DNA of 64,000 nt from positions 806,001 through 870,000 of the forward strand of contig CAWEPB010000007.1 in the NCBI GenBank assembly GCA_963810815.1, given 5' to 3'. Shown piece by piece: positions 62,350-64,000 of this stretch. The stretch's first letter is position 1; each line of letters begins with the position of its first letter. Position numbers and translations under genes: made by a program. This DNA is from CAVQWT01 sp963810815 (GTDB lineage Bacteria; Pseudomonadota; Gammaproteobacteria; Burkholderiales; Casimicrobiaceae). The notes under the pieces were generated by a model. It was given only the letters and a program-made list of their open reading frames with translations, was not told the origin of the DNA and did no database searches.

Positions 62350-63668
62350 AGATCACGATGATCGGGACCGGTTACGTCGGACTCGTCACCGGCACCTGCC
62401 TCGCCGAAGTCGGCAACGACGTGCTGTGCCTCGACGTCGACGCGCGCAAGATCGCCATCCTCAACGACGGCGGCGTGCCGATCCACGAGCCGGGCCTGCT
62501 GGAGATGATCCGGCGCAACGTCGCGGCGGGGCGCCTCCGGTTCACCACCGACGTCGACGCCGCCGCCGCGCACGGGCAGCTGCAGTTCATCGCCGTCGGC
62601 ACGCCGCCCGACGAGGACGGTTCGGCCGACATGCAATACGTGATCGCCGCCGCACGAGCCATCGGCCGGCGGATGACGGGCTGGCAGGTCGTCGTCGACA
62701 AGTCGACGGTCCCGGTCGGCACCGCTGACCGCGTGCGGGCGGCGATCGCGGAAGAGCTCGCGGCCCGTGGCGTCGACCTTCCGTTCGCCGTCGTCTCGAA
62801 TCCGGAATTCCTCAAGGAGGGCGCCGCGGTCGACGACTTCATGAGGCCCGACCGCATCGTCATCGGCGCCGACGACGAGCGCGCGATCGAGGCGATGCGC
62901 GACGTCTATGCGCCGTTCATGCGCAACCACGAGCGGCTGCTGGTGATGGACGTGCGCAGCGCCGAACTGACCAAGTACGCGGCCAACGCGATGCTGGCGA
63001 CGCGGATCTCGTTCATGAACGAGCTCGCCAACCTCGCCGACGACCTCGGCGCCGACATCGAGCACGTGCGGCAGGGGATCGGGTCGGATCCGCGGATCGG
63101 CTGGCATTTCCTCTACCCCGGCGCCGGCTACGGCGGCAGCTGTTTCCCGAAGGACGTCAAGGCGTTGCAGCACACCGCCACGCAGCTCGGCCGGCCGCTG
63201 CGGATCCTCGACGCGGTCGAGGCCGCCAACGACGCGCAGAAGCTGCGGCTGGTCGAGAAGATCGTCGCGCGGCTGGGTCCCGACCTCGCCGGCCGCCGCT
63301 TCGCCCTGTGGGGGCTCGCCTTCAAGCCGAATACCGACGACATGCGCGAGGCGCCGTCGCTGGCGGTCATCGACGCGCTCGCCGCGCGCGGCGCCAGCGT
63401 CGTCGCCTACGACCCCGTGGCGATGGACGAGGCGCGCCGCGTGCTCGGCGCCGCGCCGCACGTGGCGTATGCGAGCTCGCCGATGGGCGCGCTCGAAGGC
63501 GCCGACGCGCTGGTCGTCGTCACCGAGTGGAAGGAATTCCGCTCGCCGGACTTCGACGCTATCCGCGCCGCGCTCAAGGCGCCGCTGGTGTTCGACGGCC
63601 GCAACCTCTACGACCCGGTGCGGGTGCGGGCGGCGGGCCTCGAGTACTTCGCCATCGGCCGGCGCTGA
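62346..63668 (+). CDS. ugd: UDP-glucose 6-dehydrogenase
   Basis: 440 residues. It oxidises UDP-glucose to UDP-glucuronate, a precursor of surface polysaccharides. NAD-binding MIGTGYVGLVTGTCLAEVG is at the N-terminus; VDKSTVPVGTAD, NPEFLKEGAAVDDF, the catalytic Cys in GYGGSCFPKDVKAL (about residue 260) and GLAFKPNTDDMREAPSL follow. The start is TTG 62346, overlapping the pyrF stop (TTGA); no other start fits the Rossmann N-terminus. Confidence 0.95.
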   Translation: MKITMIGTGYVGLVTGTCLAEVGNDVLCLDVDARKIAILNDGGVPIHEPGLLEMIRRNVAAGRLRFTTDVDAAAAHGQLQFIAVGTPPDEDGSADMQYVIAAARAIGRRMTGWQVVVDKSTVPVGTADRVRAAIAEELAARGVDLPFAVVSNPEFLKEGAAVDDFMRPDRIVIGADDERAIEAMRDVYAPFMRNHERLLVMDVRSAELTKYAANAMLATRISFMNELANLADDLGADIEHVRQGIGSDPRIGWHFLYPGAGYGGSCFPKDVKALQHTATQLGRPLRILDAVEAANDAQKLRLVEKIVARLGPDLAGRRFALWGLAFKPNTDDMREAPSLAVIDALAARGASVVAYDPVAMDEARRVLGAAPHVAYASSPMGALEGADALVVVTEWKEFRSPDFDAIRAALKAPLVFDGRNLYDPVRVRAAGLEYFAIGRR

Positions 63669-63673
63669 CCGCG

Positions 63674-64000
63674 ATGACCGGCGCCAGTCGCTTTTCCTCG
63701 TTTCGCGATGCCGTCGCCCGCGCCCGCGTGCTGGTCGTCGGCGACGTGATGCTCGACCGTTACTGGTTCGGCGACGTCGAGCGCATTTCGCCCGAAGCCC
63801 CGGTGCCCGTGGTCAAGGTCGCGCGCACCGAGGAGCGCCCGGGCGGCGCCGCCAACGTCGCCCGCAACGCCGCCGCGCTGGGCGCGCGGACGACGCTGCT
63901 GTCGGTGACGGGCGAGGACGAGGCCGGCACGGCGCTGGAGCGGATGCTCGCCGCCGACGGCGTGCGCTCCTCGTTCCACCGCGATCCTTCGCTGCCGACG
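63674..64000 (+). CDS. rfaE1: D-glycero-beta-D-manno-heptose-7-phosphate kinase, N-terminal part
   Basis: 109 codons before the window ends. VLVVGDVMLDRYWFGDVERI and PGGAANVARNAAALGA are the ribokinase-fold signature of RfaE/HldE, which phosphorylates heptose-7-phosphate for the lipopolysaccharide core. Whether it is the two-domain HldE or the split RfaE1 form cannot be seen. It follows ugd by five bases in one envelope-sugar operon. Confidence 0.88.
   Translation, partial: MTGASRFSSFRDAVARARVLVVGDVMLDRYWFGDVERISPEAPVPVVKVARTEERPGGAANVARNAAALGARTTLLSVTGEDEAGTALERMLAADGVRSSFHRDPSLPT

Overview
The window is 64 kb of very GC-rich chromosome (codon third positions are almost all G or C) from what looks like a betaproteobacterium, probably an uncultured Burkholderiales-type lineage. 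The evidence is gene order: rpmF-plsX-fabHDG-acpP-fabF, the ompA/gyrA divergent pair followed by pheA-hisC-tyrA-aroA-cmk-rpsA-ihfB-lapAB, map-glnD-dapD, dapE-prmB and mtaD-ubiG-gph are all arranged as is typical for that class. I see no phage, transposon, CRISPR array, rRNA or defence island. Most of the window is core metabolism, and I found no convincing new multi-gene system.

Layout. 1-1742: tail of a CBS-domain protein, then an RsmI-like methyltransferase and a Maf pyrophosphatase on the minus strand. 1745-8084: a strong promoter followed by yceD, rpmF and the type II fatty acid synthesis genes. 8121-9594: aspartokinase and tRNA-Ser(GCU). 9600-17312: envelope genes (OmpW, DedA-rhodanese, SGNH lipoprotein, phospholipase D enzyme), tRNA-Arg(ACG) with a degenerate second copy of its 3' half, a DsbA-like/DsbB pair and an orphan amino-acid-type binding protein. 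17681-23862: MaoC-type dehydratase, a rhodanese lipoprotein and a PHA synthase (both frameshifted as read), gshA and an exported rubrerythrin. 23943-28715: a TRAP transporter operon with a TauD-type dioxygenase and a short-chain dehydrogenase, controlled by a promoter with an overlapping palindromic operator. 28754-35834 (minus): PlsC-type acyltransferase, TerB/DUF697 protein, an acetolactate-synthase-like enzyme, prmB, dapE, pilU. 36016-37303: methylthioinosine phosphorylase and peptide deformylase. 37334-44844 (minus): glnD, map, dapD, a LytTR two-component pair, dapC. 44917-49638: GspC-like protein, gph, ubiG, mtaD, ompA. 50017-64000: gyrA, the aromatic amino acid/shikimate genes, cmk, rpsA, ihfB, lapAB, pyrF, ugd and the start of rfaE1.

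How the genes connect. dapC, dapD, dapE and lysC supply diaminopimelate and lysine. mtaD plus the phosphorylase at 36016 form a deaminating methylthioadenosine salvage route. pheA, tyrA, aroA and hisC form an overlapping aromatic amino acid operon. The DsbA-like and DsbB proteins form an oxidative folding couple. lapA/lapB, ugd and rfaE1 concern lipopolysaccharide and envelope.

Two points deserve most attention. First, ompW and the rhodanese/phaC locus each carry a TTGAC-N4-GTCAA box exactly 22 bases upstream of a -10-like hexamer, the geometry of class II FNR-family activation. Second, four loci (plsX/fabH, rhodanese, phaC, dapC) each look like they contain a one-base indel. Because dapC and plsX are normally needed, consensus errors in a GC-rich assembly are the simplest explanation, and the apparent PlsX-FabH fusion should be read in that light.
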